Below, piece after piece: positions 42,733-51,793 of a DNA stretch of 64,000 nucleotides. Numbering within the stretch: position 1 is the stretch's first letter; every line of letters starts with the position of its first letter. The stretch is from positions 55,115-119,114 of the forward strand of contig NZ_JAKRGB010000017.1 in assembly GCF_022347725.1 (NCBI RefSeq). The letters are read 5' to 3'. The position numbers and the translations under genes were made by a program. This stretch comes from Ruegeria sp. Ofav3-42. GTDB lineage: Bacteria > Pseudomonadota > Alphaproteobacteria > Rhodobacterales > Rhodobacteraceae. A model generated the notes under the pieces. That model saw only the letters and a program-made list of their open reading frames with translations. It was not told where the DNA came from and ran no database searches.

Positions 42733-43742
42733 TCAGCCCTGGCCATATCACGCAGTTGCTCAAGCAATTCGCTGCTGACGGCCACGCCATCTGTGCCAGA
42801 TGCGGCGCGCTTGGCCAAACGACCATCACCGGGTACACGGGCGTTGCTATTGCCTTCGATCTCGGCGCAGATACGGGTGACATAGTCCTTAAAGCCTGCG
42901 TTGCCGAACTTTGCCGGATCAATTGCGATCAGCGTCGCACCGCCCTTGATGTTGAGCGCGCCATGGGCCTCGCGATCTTCGTTATCGACCGACAGTGCCC
43001 CCCCGGCAAGTGCTGCACCCAGTATTTCGATAAGCAACGCTATGGCGCTGCCTTTGTGAGCGCCAAACGGCAAGAGGCTTTTGGTCTCAAGAATGGCATT
43101 CGGGTCATTGGTGGGGTTGCCGTCACGATCCAGCCCGCCATCTACGTCCAAATCATGGCCTTCAGCAGCGGCCATGCGAACGTCCATCAGAGCGACAACC
43201 GAGGACGCCTGATCCCAGACAATGGGCGCTTTACCATCGCGTGGACACGCAAAGGACATCGGATTGGTCCCAAAGACGGGCTTGGTACCGCCATGTGGAA
43301 CAACCATCGAGAGCGAATTGACCACGCCAAGCGCCACAAGCCCGGCCTCGGCCAATGGTTCAGTGTCAAAGCGCAGGCCGCCAAGGTGATGACAGTTGGC
43401 GCAAGTGAAGGCGGCGATACCATTCTTGCGAGCCATCGCGATCAGTTGTTCGCGGCCCTGTTCGGCCGCGATCTGGAAGTAACCGTTGTCGCCATTCCCG
43501 CGCATAACGCCGGGTGCGGTTTCGGTAACGGTCGGTTTGGCGTCGGGGTTCGCATAGCCCGAAGAAAAGCTTTGTACATAGACAGGCAGCATCCGCAGTC
43601 CATGGCTACGGGGTCCGTCGCGCTCGGATTTATAGACCAGCTCTGCCAGAACATCGCTGCCGCTGTCATTCATACCGGCATTGGTCAGTATGGCTTTGGC
43701 CAGGGCTCTGACCTCATCAAGCGAGATTGCCGTCGTTTCCAT
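42729..43742 (-). CDS. Ldh2/YbiC-type NAD(P)-dependent oxidoreductase
   Basis: 337 residues with SERDGPRSHGLRMLPVYV, CANCHHLGGLRFDTEPLAEAGL, VPHGGTKPVFGTNPMSFACP and LLPFGAHKGSAIALLIEILGAALAGG, the conserved blocks of the malate/L-sulfolactate dehydrogenase-like family that includes delta1-piperideine-2-carboxylate/delta1-pyrroline-2-carboxylate reductases. It lies ten bases after the MttB-like gene and is coupled to the DadA-like gene, matching a D-to-L imino-acid conversion. Confidence 0.88.
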   Translation of the reverse strand: METTAISLDEVRALAKAILTNAGMNDSGSDVLAELVYKSERDGPRSHGLRMLPVYVQSFSSGYANPDAKPTVTETAPGVMRGNGDNGYFQIAAEQGREQLIAMARKNGIAAFTCANCHHLGGLRFDTEPLAEAGLVALGVVNSLSMVVPHGGTKPVFGTNPMSFACPRDGKAPIVWDQASSVVALMDVRMAAAEGHDLDVDGGLDRDGNPTNDPNAILETKSLLPFGAHKGSAIALLIEILGAALAGGALSVDNEDREAHGALNIKGGATLIAIDPAKFGNAGFKDYVTRICAEIEGNSNARVPGDGRLAKRAASGTDGVAVSSELLEQLRDMARAE

Positions 43743-43751
43743 TTGAACCTC

Positions 43752-45293
43752 CTAAGCGCTGATGCGTTCGTTGTACGCTTGCTTTTTGTTCGCCACAAAC
43801 TCATCAAGTGCGCCGCGAATGTCATCCGGCATAAGGGGCTGAACATAGTTGGCAAGCATGGTGCGCGCGGCTTCGCGGCCAACTTCATCTGCGTTCCTGG
43901 CTCCTTCCAGCTCCCATTGCTCAAAGCTGTCATTGTTTTGCAGCGGGTTCATCACCATCGGGTTTTCGCGCGTGTGATCCGTGCCAAGGAAATGCCCGCC
44001 GGGGCCGATACGAGACACATCGTCCAGGATGCTGCTCAGGTTTTCGGTTTTCAGACCAGAGAAGAAGCGGTGGTAGCCTTCCAGTTGGTAGCTGTCATGG
44101 ATCCACTTGGAATAGCTGACACCAAGCGCGCCTTCGACGAAACCGGCAGAATGTACCACAAAGTTGCAGCCGCCCAACAGCACAGGCCACATGGTATTCG
44201 CGCTGTCGAATGCGGCCTGAAGGTCAGGTGACTTGGAACCGGACCACATCGTGCAGGAACGCCAAGGTACGCCATAGAAACGCGCCATCTGGCCAACAAG
44301 CAGGTTCATCAACCCCGGCTCTGGCGAGCCCATCATTGGCGCGCCGGTTTTCATCGAAACGCCCATGATTGCCACACCCAAGACCATCGGAGCGCCGCGG
44401 CGGATGATCTGCGAATAAGCCATACCTGCGAGGCTTTCGGCAATCAGCAAAGCGACGCCGCCGGTCGGACTGGCGGGGGTCGAAGCGCCAGCGAGCACGA
44501 AGGGTGACAATAAGCAAGGCTGATTTGCGCCTGCATAGACGCGCAGGCTTTGCAACATCGTATCGTCCCAGACCAGTGGGGTATTGCAGTTCAAAAGTGC
44601 CGCGACGACGACGTTTTCATCAACAAACTGCTCACCATGCACGATACGCAGCATGTCCATCGTCTCGCGGGCAGCTGTTTCGGAGAGGACCGAGCCTTTG
44701 ATGGGTTTGTCCGTCAGCGTCAGCGCGGCGTGCACCAGCTCCAAATGGCGCAGCGGAACCTGCACATCTTGCGGCTCTGCCGGAAGAATACCGGGGACGT
44801 GCATACTCTGACTCATCTGCGCCAGTTTGAAGAAGTTGTGCGCGTCCTCCAGCATCGAAGGCCGCCGAACCCCGTCGAGCCCATAGACAAACGGCGCACC
44901 ATAGGCATTGGCAAAGACCGTGTCGCGTCCGCCGACGCGGGCTGAGCGTTCAGGATTGCGGGCGTGATAGTCCCAGTCATTGGGCACAGAAGAAATCAGG
45001 TCCATCAGCATTTCGCGGCCGATCCGCACGCGCTGACCTTCGACATCTGCGCCAGCGCGTTTCCAATCTGCCAGCGCCACCGGATCCCGAAACTCGATGC
45101 CGATCGTTTCCAAAATGGTCATCGCCGCGTTGTGTATTTCTTCAACGCCCTCGGGGCCGAGGAGATCAATTGGTCCAACCTGCCGATGCAGGGTGGAAAG
45201 ATACACCGGCGGGGGGTTGGTCCGTGCCGAAACCCGCGCAGCGCGTCCCCCGGAACGGCTACCGCGCCGCGACTTTGTCTGTCCTTCGGTCAT
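43752..45293 (-). CDS. MttB-like methyltransferase (non-pyrrolysine trimethylamine methyltransferase family)
   Basis: 513 residues. GGAGG lies between an ATG at 45311 (ATGA overlap with the upstream stop) and the ATG at 45293, so the latter is preferred. ETIGIEFRDPVALADWKRAGADVEG, GGRDTVFANAYGAPFVYG and RIGPGGHFLGTDHTREN mark the MttB family. The frame has no internal TAG, so no pyrrolysine is used, as in glycine-betaine and proline-betaine methyltransferases. A corrinoid partner protein is not encoded in this window. It probably takes a methyl from a quaternary amine. Confidence 0.88.
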   Translation of the reverse strand: MTEGQTKSRRGSRSGGRAARVSARTNPPPVYLSTLHRQVGPIDLLGPEGVEEIHNAAMTILETIGIEFRDPVALADWKRAGADVEGQRVRIGREMLMDLISSVPNDWDYHARNPERSARVGGRDTVFANAYGAPFVYGLDGVRRPSMLEDAHNFFKLAQMSQSMHVPGILPAEPQDVQVPLRHLELVHAALTLTDKPIKGSVLSETAARETMDMLRIVHGEQFVDENVVVAALLNCNTPLVWDDTMLQSLRVYAGANQPCLLSPFVLAGASTPASPTGGVALLIAESLAGMAYSQIIRRGAPMVLGVAIMGVSMKTGAPMMGSPEPGLMNLLVGQMARFYGVPWRSCTMWSGSKSPDLQAAFDSANTMWPVLLGGCNFVVHSAGFVEGALGVSYSKWIHDSYQLEGYHRFFSGLKTENLSSILDDVSRIGPGGHFLGTDHTRENPMVMNPLQNNDSFEQWELEGARNADEVGREAARTMLANYVQPLMPDDIRGALDEFVANKKQAYNERISA

Positions 45294-45307
45294 TGCCTGT
45301 CCTCCGC

Positions 45308-47761
45308 TCATGCACGCGCCCGAACGCTGGTCGGGTCATAGGCGCAGATGTCGATCACCTCGCCATCGCGCAGTTCGTTGTGAATCTTCACTTGCAGCTT
45401 GCTGCCCGGCTCCTTGAGCTCTTGCGGCACCAGCGCCATCGCGATGTCATGCTGGCAGTAGTATGAGAAGCCGCCGGAAGTCACGCGGCCGACGATCTGG
45501 CCATCCTTGTACACCGCCTCATAGGCGATGACCGATGTATCGCAGAATGGCAGCTTGATAGTGACAAGCGAGTTGTAGTTGCCTTGAGATTTCTGCTTCT
45601 GCAAAGCCTCTTTGCCGATGAACTCGCGTTCGCGCTCTACTCCCTGCACCTTCTGGGTGAAGGCGACGAAGCGATCAAGACCAGCCTCAAAAGGTGTCAT
45701 GTCCTTGCAAATCTCGCGGTTGATCGCGCGATAGGACTTGTCCAGGCGCATGGACTCGAGCGCCAGTGCGCCGAAGGGTTTGACGCCCGCATTAAGCAGT
45801 TGGTCGACGATGTGGCGGTTGTAATTTACCGGATGGTGTAACTCCCAACCAAGCTCGCCGGTGTAACTGACGCGCAAGAGCCGCACGCCTTTGGCATAGC
45901 CCACTTCACCCATTTGCGCCGAAAGCCATGGGAAAGCTTCGTTCGACAGGTCGTTGTCCGTCAGCTTTTGCAGTACCTCGCGGGATTTAGGGCCAGCAAG
46001 GGCAACAACGCCGAGCTGCTCGGAAATATCTTCCATGACGACAGAGCCATCCTGCGGCAACTGCTTGCTCAGAGTATCCCAGTTGTAGACCTGCCCGTTC
46101 GGGGTTGAGACGAGATAAAACTCATTCTCCGCATCCCGTACGATGGTGTATTCGGCGTCCATACCTCCTTTGGCGTTCAGCATCAGAGACAGCGTCATCC
46201 GCCCGACCTTGGGCAGCTTGTTTGCCATCAACCAATCAAGCCAAGCGGCAGCACCCGGCCCCTTCACGGTAAATTTGGTCATGGGCGACATTTCAATAAA
46301 GCCCGCCTCTTCACGTGTGGCGCGGACTTCTTCTGTCACATGGTCCCAGGCGTAGGTTTGACGGAAGCTGTGGACAGGGATCGCCTCTTCGGGGGAAGGC
46401 GCAAACCATTTGGGGAATTCGTAACCGTTGTAAGTTGTCCAGACCGCGCCCTCAGCTGTCAGAAGATCATAAGAGCCAACTGTGCGCATGGGCCGAGCGG
46501 AATAGCGGTCTTCGCCCGGAATATGCGCTTCCATATGCGTGCCCCAAGTCTCGCGCACCTTGTCCATGGTCCAGCGCTTTGAGGCGTAGTCACCAAACCG
46601 GCGCGGATCGAGTTCTGACATATCAATCGCAGGCTGACCGTCGAGGATCCATTGGGCGAGCTGGTTGCCAACAGTGCCGCCCCAAAGGATGCCGCCGGGC
46701 ATACCTTCTGCCAGCCAGAGATTGTCATGCCCCGGTGCCGGGCCTGCAAGCGGCAACTCATCCGGCGTCATCTGAAACGGGCCTCTGGTATTGGCTTTGA
46801 TACCGACTTCGCTCAGCACTGGCACCCGCTCGATCGCACGCTCCCATTGGGTTTCAACAGCGTCGAAATCCTCGGGCAACAAATCCGCGCCGAACTCGGG
46901 GGGTACGCGGTCTTCGGCAAAAAGCTTCAGGTCTTTTTCGAATTCATATGGCCCGAACTGAATGCCGCCTGTGTCTTCGCGCAGATAGGCGCCATAGTCC
47001 TCGTCGCGCAAAATGGGATACTCCGGAAGGCCCTGCTTCTTGCGTTCTATCAGCTGGGGTACTGTTTCCGTGGTCCAGTACTGGTGAACGATCGGGATAC
47101 AAGGCAGATCCAGCCCGACGCGGCGCGCGTTTTCGCGCGCATAGTTTCCGGTGGCGAAAACAAGGTGCTCGCAGGTGATCTCGCCTTGATTTGTGACCAC
47201 TTTCCAATGTCCGTTCGGCAGCTTCTCGTAGCTTTGCGCCTCGGTGTTCTGATACACTTTCGCGCCTGCATCCCGCGCCAGCTTTGCCATGGCTTGCGTG
47301 ATGTCCGCGGGGTTCACATAGCCGTCTTCGGTGTGCAGGATGCCGCCTTGTATGTTTTCGTTCTGATTGAGAAGCGGGTGTACCTCGACGATTTCTTCTG
47401 GCGTCAGCAGCTTGCAAGGCACACCCGCGGCCTCTGCCACAGACAGGTAGCTTTGAAACTCATCCCAACGTTCCGGCGTGTTTGCCACGCGCAGCTGCCC
47501 GACTTTGCGCAGGCCGACCGACGAGCCCAGTTTTTCCTCAACTTCCGAATAAATGCGGATTGTCTCCAATGTCATCTTGGAGACGTTGTGTGAGCGCACG
47601 AACGTCACCAGCAAACCCGCAGCGTGCCACGTTGACCCGGCGGTTAGCTGCGTGCGTTCCAGCATTACCGCATCGGTACAGCCATGTTCTGTAAGCCCAT
47701 AGAGAATGGACGCTCCGACACATCCACCACCAACGACAACTACCTTTGCATGGGACTTCAT
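45308..47761 (-). CDS. Dimethylglycine/sarcosine dehydrogenase-like FAD and GcvT-domain enzyme
   Basis: 817 residues. N-terminal FAD oxidoreductase (VVVVGGGCVGASILYGLTEHG, ERTQLTAGSTWHAAGLL, the covalent-flavin-type His in STWHAAG) and C-terminal GcvT-like tetrahydrofolate domain (AGLDRFVAFTQK..., VTSGGFSYYCQHDIAMALV). Such enzymes oxidise an N-methyl group and hand formaldehyde to folate as methylene-THF. First gene of a four-gene operon; with the MttB-like protein it could strip two successive N-methyl groups. Confidence 0.9.
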   Translation of the reverse strand: MKSHAKVVVVGGGCVGASILYGLTEHGCTDAVMLERTQLTAGSTWHAAGLLVTFVRSHNVSKMTLETIRIYSEVEEKLGSSVGLRKVGQLRVANTPERWDEFQSYLSVAEAAGVPCKLLTPEEIVEVHPLLNQNENIQGGILHTEDGYVNPADITQAMAKLARDAGAKVYQNTEAQSYEKLPNGHWKVVTNQGEITCEHLVFATGNYARENARRVGLDLPCIPIVHQYWTTETVPQLIERKKQGLPEYPILRDEDYGAYLREDTGGIQFGPYEFEKDLKLFAEDRVPPEFGADLLPEDFDAVETQWERAIERVPVLSEVGIKANTRGPFQMTPDELPLAGPAPGHDNLWLAEGMPGGILWGGTVGNQLAQWILDGQPAIDMSELDPRRFGDYASKRWTMDKVRETWGTHMEAHIPGEDRYSARPMRTVGSYDLLTAEGAVWTTYNGYEFPKWFAPSPEEAIPVHSFRQTYAWDHVTEEVRATREEAGFIEMSPMTKFTVKGPGAAAWLDWLMANKLPKVGRMTLSLMLNAKGGMDAEYTIVRDAENEFYLVSTPNGQVYNWDTLSKQLPQDGSVVMEDISEQLGVVALAGPKSREVLQKLTDNDLSNEAFPWLSAQMGEVGYAKGVRLLRVSYTGELGWELHHPVNYNRHIVDQLLNAGVKPFGALALESMRLDKSYRAINREICKDMTPFEAGLDRFVAFTQKVQGVEREREFIGKEALQKQKSQGNYNSLVTIKLPFCDTSVIAYEAVYKDGQIVGRVTSGGFSYYCQHDIAMALVPQELKEPGSKLQVKIHNELRDGEVIDICAYDPTSVRARA

Positions 47762-47793
47762 TGGGCACTCTCCGATTCTGTGCAGACTTGTCG

Positions 47794-47847
47794 AATTTTA
47801 TTGTTGTTAAACTGCCGGATTGACGTCCCTTCAATTGCAATAAAATT
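47794..47847. promoter_or_regulatory. Inverted repeat between lysR and the N-methyl operon
   Basis: AATTTTATTG (47794-47803) and CAATAAAATT (47838-47847) are perfect complements 34 bases apart in the 113-base divergent promoter region. Wide AT-rich dyads here suit a LysR-type regulator acting on both genes. Confidence 0.5.
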
Positions 47848-47874
47848 TTCTTTGGATTAGGTGAAGTAACTCGA

Positions 47875-48810
47875 ATGTCGACGGAGCATGAAGCTTTTAT
47901 CTTTGTTGAACCCGTCACAACTGAATGGATTTTACCCGTGACTGGATACTCCCATCTACCGATGCGAGCCCTGATCAGCTTTGAAGCGGCCGCACGACAT
48001 GAAAGTTTCAAGGGCGCTGCGGCCGAACTCAATGTTACTCCGGCCGCCATCAGTCACCAGATCAAAGCGCTTGAACATGAGTTGCGCGGCAACCTCTTTC
48101 AACGCCTGCACCGCCGCGTGGAACTGACAGAAAAGGGTGCGTATCTGCTGGTTGCCATTCAAGGTGGGTTCGATCAGGTCAGTCAGGCTATGGATCAGCT
48201 GAAATCCCGCCAAAGCCGTAGTGCTGTCACGATCCATTCCACCACTGCTGTCAGTTCTCTTTGGCTGACACCCCGGCTTGCGGAATTCTGGAAATCAAAC
48301 CCAGATGTCTCGGTTTCGCAGGTGGTTAGCGACACGGATCGAAACGAAGGAACCTGTGACCTGAGTATCCACTATGGCGATATGTCCAGTGAAAGCGCTG
48401 AGTGCATGCGGCTGTTCAATGATCGGATCAGTGCGCTAGCCAGCCCCGAGTTTGCCCGCAAGCATCCGGTCTCTGCGGTGTCTGATTTGGCATCGGTGCC
48501 CCTTATTCAGCTTCGCCGGGCGGAAAACCACTGGACCACTTGGGAACAGTGGGCCGAAGCGCTGGGCTATTGCGGACCGTTGCAGATGTCGCATTTCGTA
48601 AACAACTATGTCATCGCTCTACAGGCCGCGCGCGACGGGATGGGTGCTGTTCTGGGCTGGGAAGGGCTGACGGCTAACCTCACTGAAACCGGCACCTTGG
48701 TCCGTTTGCTGCCCGAGTCCCTGTTGTCGCCATTGGATTTCTATGTCGCGCGTCACAATCACGATTCAAGTCAGGTGGATCGGGTGATCGAATGGCTTTC
48801 GAATAACTAA
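47875..48810 (+). CDS. LysR-family regulator (GcvA-like)
   Basis: 311 residues as listed; the helix-turn-helix (MRALISFEAAARHESFKGAAAELNVTPAAISHQIKALEHEL) begins about 30 residues in, so a GTG at 47938 may be the real start. The effector domain follows in normal order. Residues SFKGAAAELNVTPAAISHQIKALE are of the GcvA type. It is divergent from the dimethylglycine-dehydrogenase-like operon and probably activates it. Confidence 0.88.
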   Translation: MSTEHEAFIFVEPVTTEWILPVTGYSHLPMRALISFEAAARHESFKGAAAELNVTPAAISHQIKALEHELRGNLFQRLHRRVELTEKGAYLLVAIQGGFDQVSQAMDQLKSRQSRSAVTIHSTTAVSSLWLTPRLAEFWKSNPDVSVSQVVSDTDRNEGTCDLSIHYGDMSSESAECMRLFNDRISALASPEFARKHPVSAVSDLASVPLIQLRRAENHWTTWEQWAEALGYCGPLQMSHFVNNYVIALQAARDGMGAVLGWEGLTANLTETGTLVRLLPESLLSPLDFYVARHNHDSSQVDRVIEWLSNN

Positions 48811-48924
48811 TGCATGCCAAAAGTCTATGGACATGGGTTGGATCGATCCGGTGTTACAATTGAATCTGTTACTCTGTTACTCGACTTAGTGGTAAGCATC
48901 TTGCCCACGTAAAAGTTCTTGCGA

Positions 48925-48945
48925 CCTTTCGAGTGCAGCGAAAGG
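48925..48945. terminator. Hairpin between convergent lysR and tetR
   Basis: CCTTTCG, 7-base loop, CGAAAGG. It lies between two convergent genes, where a shared terminator is expected, but there is no T-run. Confidence 0.35.
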
Positions 48946-49056
48946 AAGGGTCATTGGTATTCGGTTTGATCGAACAGCCGGATGCGTCGTACTTACCAAC
49001 GATCGATATGTTTGAGGCCCTTCACCGGAATAGCTTCATCTGACAGCGATGTATTG

Positions 49057-49668
49057 CTATTCGAGCGGTTCCTTGCGCCGTTCCAATGCCGACTGCGCGA
49101 GATGTCGTATCTGGTCTGGCTCCATTTTCCGGCCGTAAGCCAACCGCTGGATGCAATAGCGATAGACGCTGTCCATCGCCAAATACAGCGAAAGACCAGA
49201 ATTTCGGGGCATTCCAAATTTTGCGGCGAGTTCTTCGCAAATCTCAATGTAGCTTGCTTCGATGCCTTCGACCTTGTCATGCAATATTGCATCGAACAAA
49301 GCCTGATTTCGAATGTCATACCAAAGACGGTGTATGCGTGAGTTGTCGATAACCGATTGTGTCAATGCCTCGATATAGGCGGCCCGGGCCGCTTCCGGTG
49401 AAAGCTCTACTTCTAGCGCACCGGACAGTCCGGCGATGAAGCGTTCCACATGGATGTCAATGCAGAACAGAAGCAGATCTTCTTTGTCTTCGAAATAGTA
49501 CTGCAGCTTGCCAAGCGATACTCCGGACGAAAGCGCGATGTCGCGCATTGCAAGGTTTGCGTATCCGATTTCAGCCAGCGCGGTTATTGCGTACTCGGCC
49601 AGTTCCCGGCGCACTTCGTCCCGCTTGGCGCTTCTTGTCTTGGCGCGAATCTCGGTCTTCGTCGACAT
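49057..49668 (-). CDS. TetR-family regulator (BetI-like)
   Basis: 203 residues from the ATG at 49668, behind AGAGG. The N-terminal helix-turn-helix reads ELAEYAITALAEIGYANLAMRDIALSSGVSLGKLQYYFEDKEDLL; the ligand domain is BetI-like in length and pattern (YIEALTQSVIDNSRIHRLWYDIRNQALFDAIL). It is divergent from the flavoprotein gene at 49864 and very likely represses the catabolic cluster there. Confidence 0.9.
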   Translation of the reverse strand: MSTKTEIRAKTRSAKRDEVRRELAEYAITALAEIGYANLAMRDIALSSGVSLGKLQYYFEDKEDLLLFCIDIHVERFIAGLSGALEVELSPEAARAAYIEALTQSVIDNSRIHRLWYDIRNQALFDAILHDKVEGIEASYIEICEELAAKFGMPRNSGLSLYLAMDSVYRYCIQRLAYGRKMEPDQIRHLAQSALERRKEPLE

Positions 49669-49790
49669 ATTGACCTCTGATAGCCCTGAAGTAGTCGGGC
49701 ACGGCTGCCGCGTCCCGCCAGAAAGGATGTTCGGAGCATTTATCACAATATCAATACATTACAACAGTACAATTTGGCGATACAAAGAAA

Positions 49791-49806
49791 CAATACAAAT
49801 GTATTG
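49791..49806. promoter_or_regulatory. Candidate TetR operator CAATACA-AA-TGTATTG
   Basis: A perfect 7-base dyad lies 58 bases upstream of the flavoprotein start, in the intergenic region shared with tetR. A second CAATACA at 49752-49758 is followed by a weaker right arm (ACAACAG). The size fits a TetR dimer site. Confidence 0.6.
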
Positions 49807-49863
49807 AAAAAATGTATGAACCGTGAAATATAAGCTGTCAGAAGCGACAATTAGGGGAAAGCC

Positions 49864-51270
49864 ATGGCGGTGACTGAAACAGAGGCCGACTATCTGGTAG
49901 TGGGTGCGGGCGCGATGGGAATGGCCTTTGCCGATACGATCCTGAGTGAAACCAGCGCTACCGTCGTGATCGTCGACAAGAATGATAAGCCGGGCGGTCA
50001 CTGGAACTACGCTTACCCTTTTGTGCGCCTGCATCAGCCTTCGGCTTACTATGGTGTGAACTCGCGCGCCCTTGGCAGCGATCACATTGATCAGAGCGGA
50101 CTGAACAAGGGAATGCGGGAACTGGCCAGCGTTTCCGAGATTCTGGCTTACTTTGATCGGGTGATGCGGAACGACTTTCTGGAGAGCGGGCGTGTTGCGT
50201 ATTTCCCCCAATCGGAATTTTTGGGCGATGGCAGGATACGTTCAATCGCAAGTGGCCGGATCACTCAGGTCAACGCGCGCAAGACAGTCGACACCACATA
50301 TATGAACGTCAAAGTTCCGCAGACCGATCCGCCCAAGTTCCCAATTGATGAAGGTGTGCGCTGCGTTGCGCCAAACGCGCTGGCGGCATTGCCGGAAACC
50401 CCGGACCGCTTTGTTGTGATTGGCGGCGGCAAGACAGGGATTGATAGTTGTCTCTACCTTTTGGATCTTGGGGTCGACCCAGAACGTATCGACTGGATTG
50501 TTCCACGGGACAGCTGGCTGCTGGACCGGGCGAACGTTCAGCCTGCTGGCACCAATGGTGTCAGTGTCTTGCAAAGCATCTTGATGCAGATTTCCGCGAT
50601 CTCCGAGTCGACCTCAGTGGATGACATGTTTACCCGCGTCAGTGCTTGCGGCGGGTTGTTGCGTCTGAGCGATGATGTGACTCCCAGCATGTACCGTTGC
50701 GCGACTGTCAGCCGGGCCGAGCTTGAGGAATTGCGGCGCATTCCGAATGTGATCCGCAAAGGTCGGGTTCAACGGCTTGAGGCGGGCAGGGCAGTACTGG
50801 ATCAGGGTATACTGGAAACACCCGAAAATACGGTTTTCGTCAATTGCACCTCGGACGGTCTCGAAAAAAGACCTCCGCGTCCGGTATTTGACGGGGACCT
50901 CATTACAATTCAGGCTGTACGACCCTGTCAGCAACTGTTCAGCGCTGCGCTGATCGCCCATGTCGAGGCAACTTACGAAAACGACGCGCAAAAGAACGCG
51001 ATTTGCGAACCAACGCCGCACCCTGACAGCGACATGGATTACCTGCAGTCCATTGGCGCCACACTTGGCGCACAGATGAAATGGGCCGCAGATCCGGAAT
51101 TGCTGAGCTGGCTGGTTGACGCACGCCTTGACGGTATCACCACACCTGACTTCGCGGCCATGATGCATGCCGCTGCCCAGCCCGGGGGCGATGCGCTGCT
51201 GCAGCCAGCCATGATCGCCATGGGTAAAATCTCGCAATACCTGACGCAAAAGCAAGAGGTGCCCGCATGA
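49864..51270 (+). CDS. Two-Rossmann FAD/NAD(P)-dependent oxidoreductase (FMO-like)
   Basis: 468 residues. First nucleotide motif DYLVVGAGAMGMAFAD, followed by DKNDKPGGHWNYAYPFVRLHQPSAYYGVNS, a layout typical of flavin monooxygenases; second motif RFVVIGGGKTGIDSCLYLLDLG for NAD(P)H. AGGGGAAAGCC precedes the ATG. It begins the TetR-controlled cluster and is coupled by ATGA to the styrene-oxide-isomerase-like gene, so an oxygenation giving an epoxide, followed by isomerisation, is a natural hypothesis. It is not of the StyA sequence type. Confidence 0.82.
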   Translation: MAVTETEADYLVVGAGAMGMAFADTILSETSATVVIVDKNDKPGGHWNYAYPFVRLHQPSAYYGVNSRALGSDHIDQSGLNKGMRELASVSEILAYFDRVMRNDFLESGRVAYFPQSEFLGDGRIRSIASGRITQVNARKTVDTTYMNVKVPQTDPPKFPIDEGVRCVAPNALAALPETPDRFVVIGGGKTGIDSCLYLLDLGVDPERIDWIVPRDSWLLDRANVQPAGTNGVSVLQSILMQISAISESTSVDDMFTRVSACGGLLRLSDDVTPSMYRCATVSRAELEELRRIPNVIRKGRVQRLEAGRAVLDQGILETPENTVFVNCTSDGLEKRPPRPVFDGDLITIQAVRPCQQLFSAALIAHVEATYENDAQKNAICEPTPHPDSDMDYLQSIGATLGAQMKWAADPELLSWLVDARLDGITTPDFAAMMHAAAQPGGDALLQPAMIAMGKISQYLTQKQEVPA

Positions 51271-51740
51271 CAATTGCGCAGCACCGGATGCTCAAGCACG
51301 GGCTGATCATCTTGCTTATGGGGTTGATCGGCGGGGTTCTGATGGCCGTCAACATGGTTGGCAAAATCGCGCTCGAGCCCCTGCCGGTGGTCATCGACTA
51401 TGCCTTACCTGGCGAGACTTCGCGCTGGCGGGCCGTTCATGTGGGCAATCTGATGAATGGTCTCATGGCGATCGGTCTGGCATTAGCCCTGCCCCATGTC
51501 TCGCTGAGCGGGCGCACCGAAGCCTGGGTGTCCTGGGGCATCGTGGGATCCGTCTGGGCCAACTTTGTGTTCTACGTCTTTGGTGTTTTTGCCCCCAACC
51601 ATGGTGTTTCCATCAGCGCCAATCCGCTGGGCGAAGCAAGCTGGCAAGGCGTCGTCGCCTATGTCCCGGCGACCATCGCCGCCTATGTTAGCATTGCGGT
51701 CGTAATTCTGCTGTTGGTTCGGTTGAAACCTGCGGCTTGA
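51267..51740 (+). CDS. Styrene-oxide-isomerase (StyC)-like membrane protein
   Basis: 157 residues, four membrane segments. As I recall StyC, the lengths and landmarks match: a HG near residue 11, ALPGETSRWRAVHVGNLMNG with His58 and Asn64, and VWANFVFYVFGVFAPNHGVS with Tyr103, at the positions I remember as heme-binding or catalytic. StyC isomerises an epoxide to an aldehyde without cofactor turnover in the membrane. Here the neighbours differ from styrene operons (no StyA/StyB), so the epoxide substrate is probably something else. Confidence 0.72.
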   Translation: MTIAQHRMLKHGLIILLMGLIGGVLMAVNMVGKIALEPLPVVIDYALPGETSRWRAVHVGNLMNGLMAIGLALALPHVSLSGRTEAWVSWGIVGSVWANFVFYVFGVFAPNHGVSISANPLGEASWQGVVAYVPATIAAYVSIAVVILLLVRLKPAA

Positions 51741-51793
51741 GTAGTTGGTAGTATGAGTTGTCCCCAATCACATCAGTCCTTAGGAATTGCTGA

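Noticed and set aside
42756..44231. A 491-residue plus-strand frame opposite the Ldh2-like and MttB-like genes
   Set aside because: Long because of high GC, but the opposite strand encodes clear families; no ribosome site or motif supports it.
43752..45293. Possibility of a pyrrolysine (TAG) codon in the MttB-like gene
   Set aside because: The frame is open from start to stop with no internal TAG, so it belongs to the non-pyrrolysine members.
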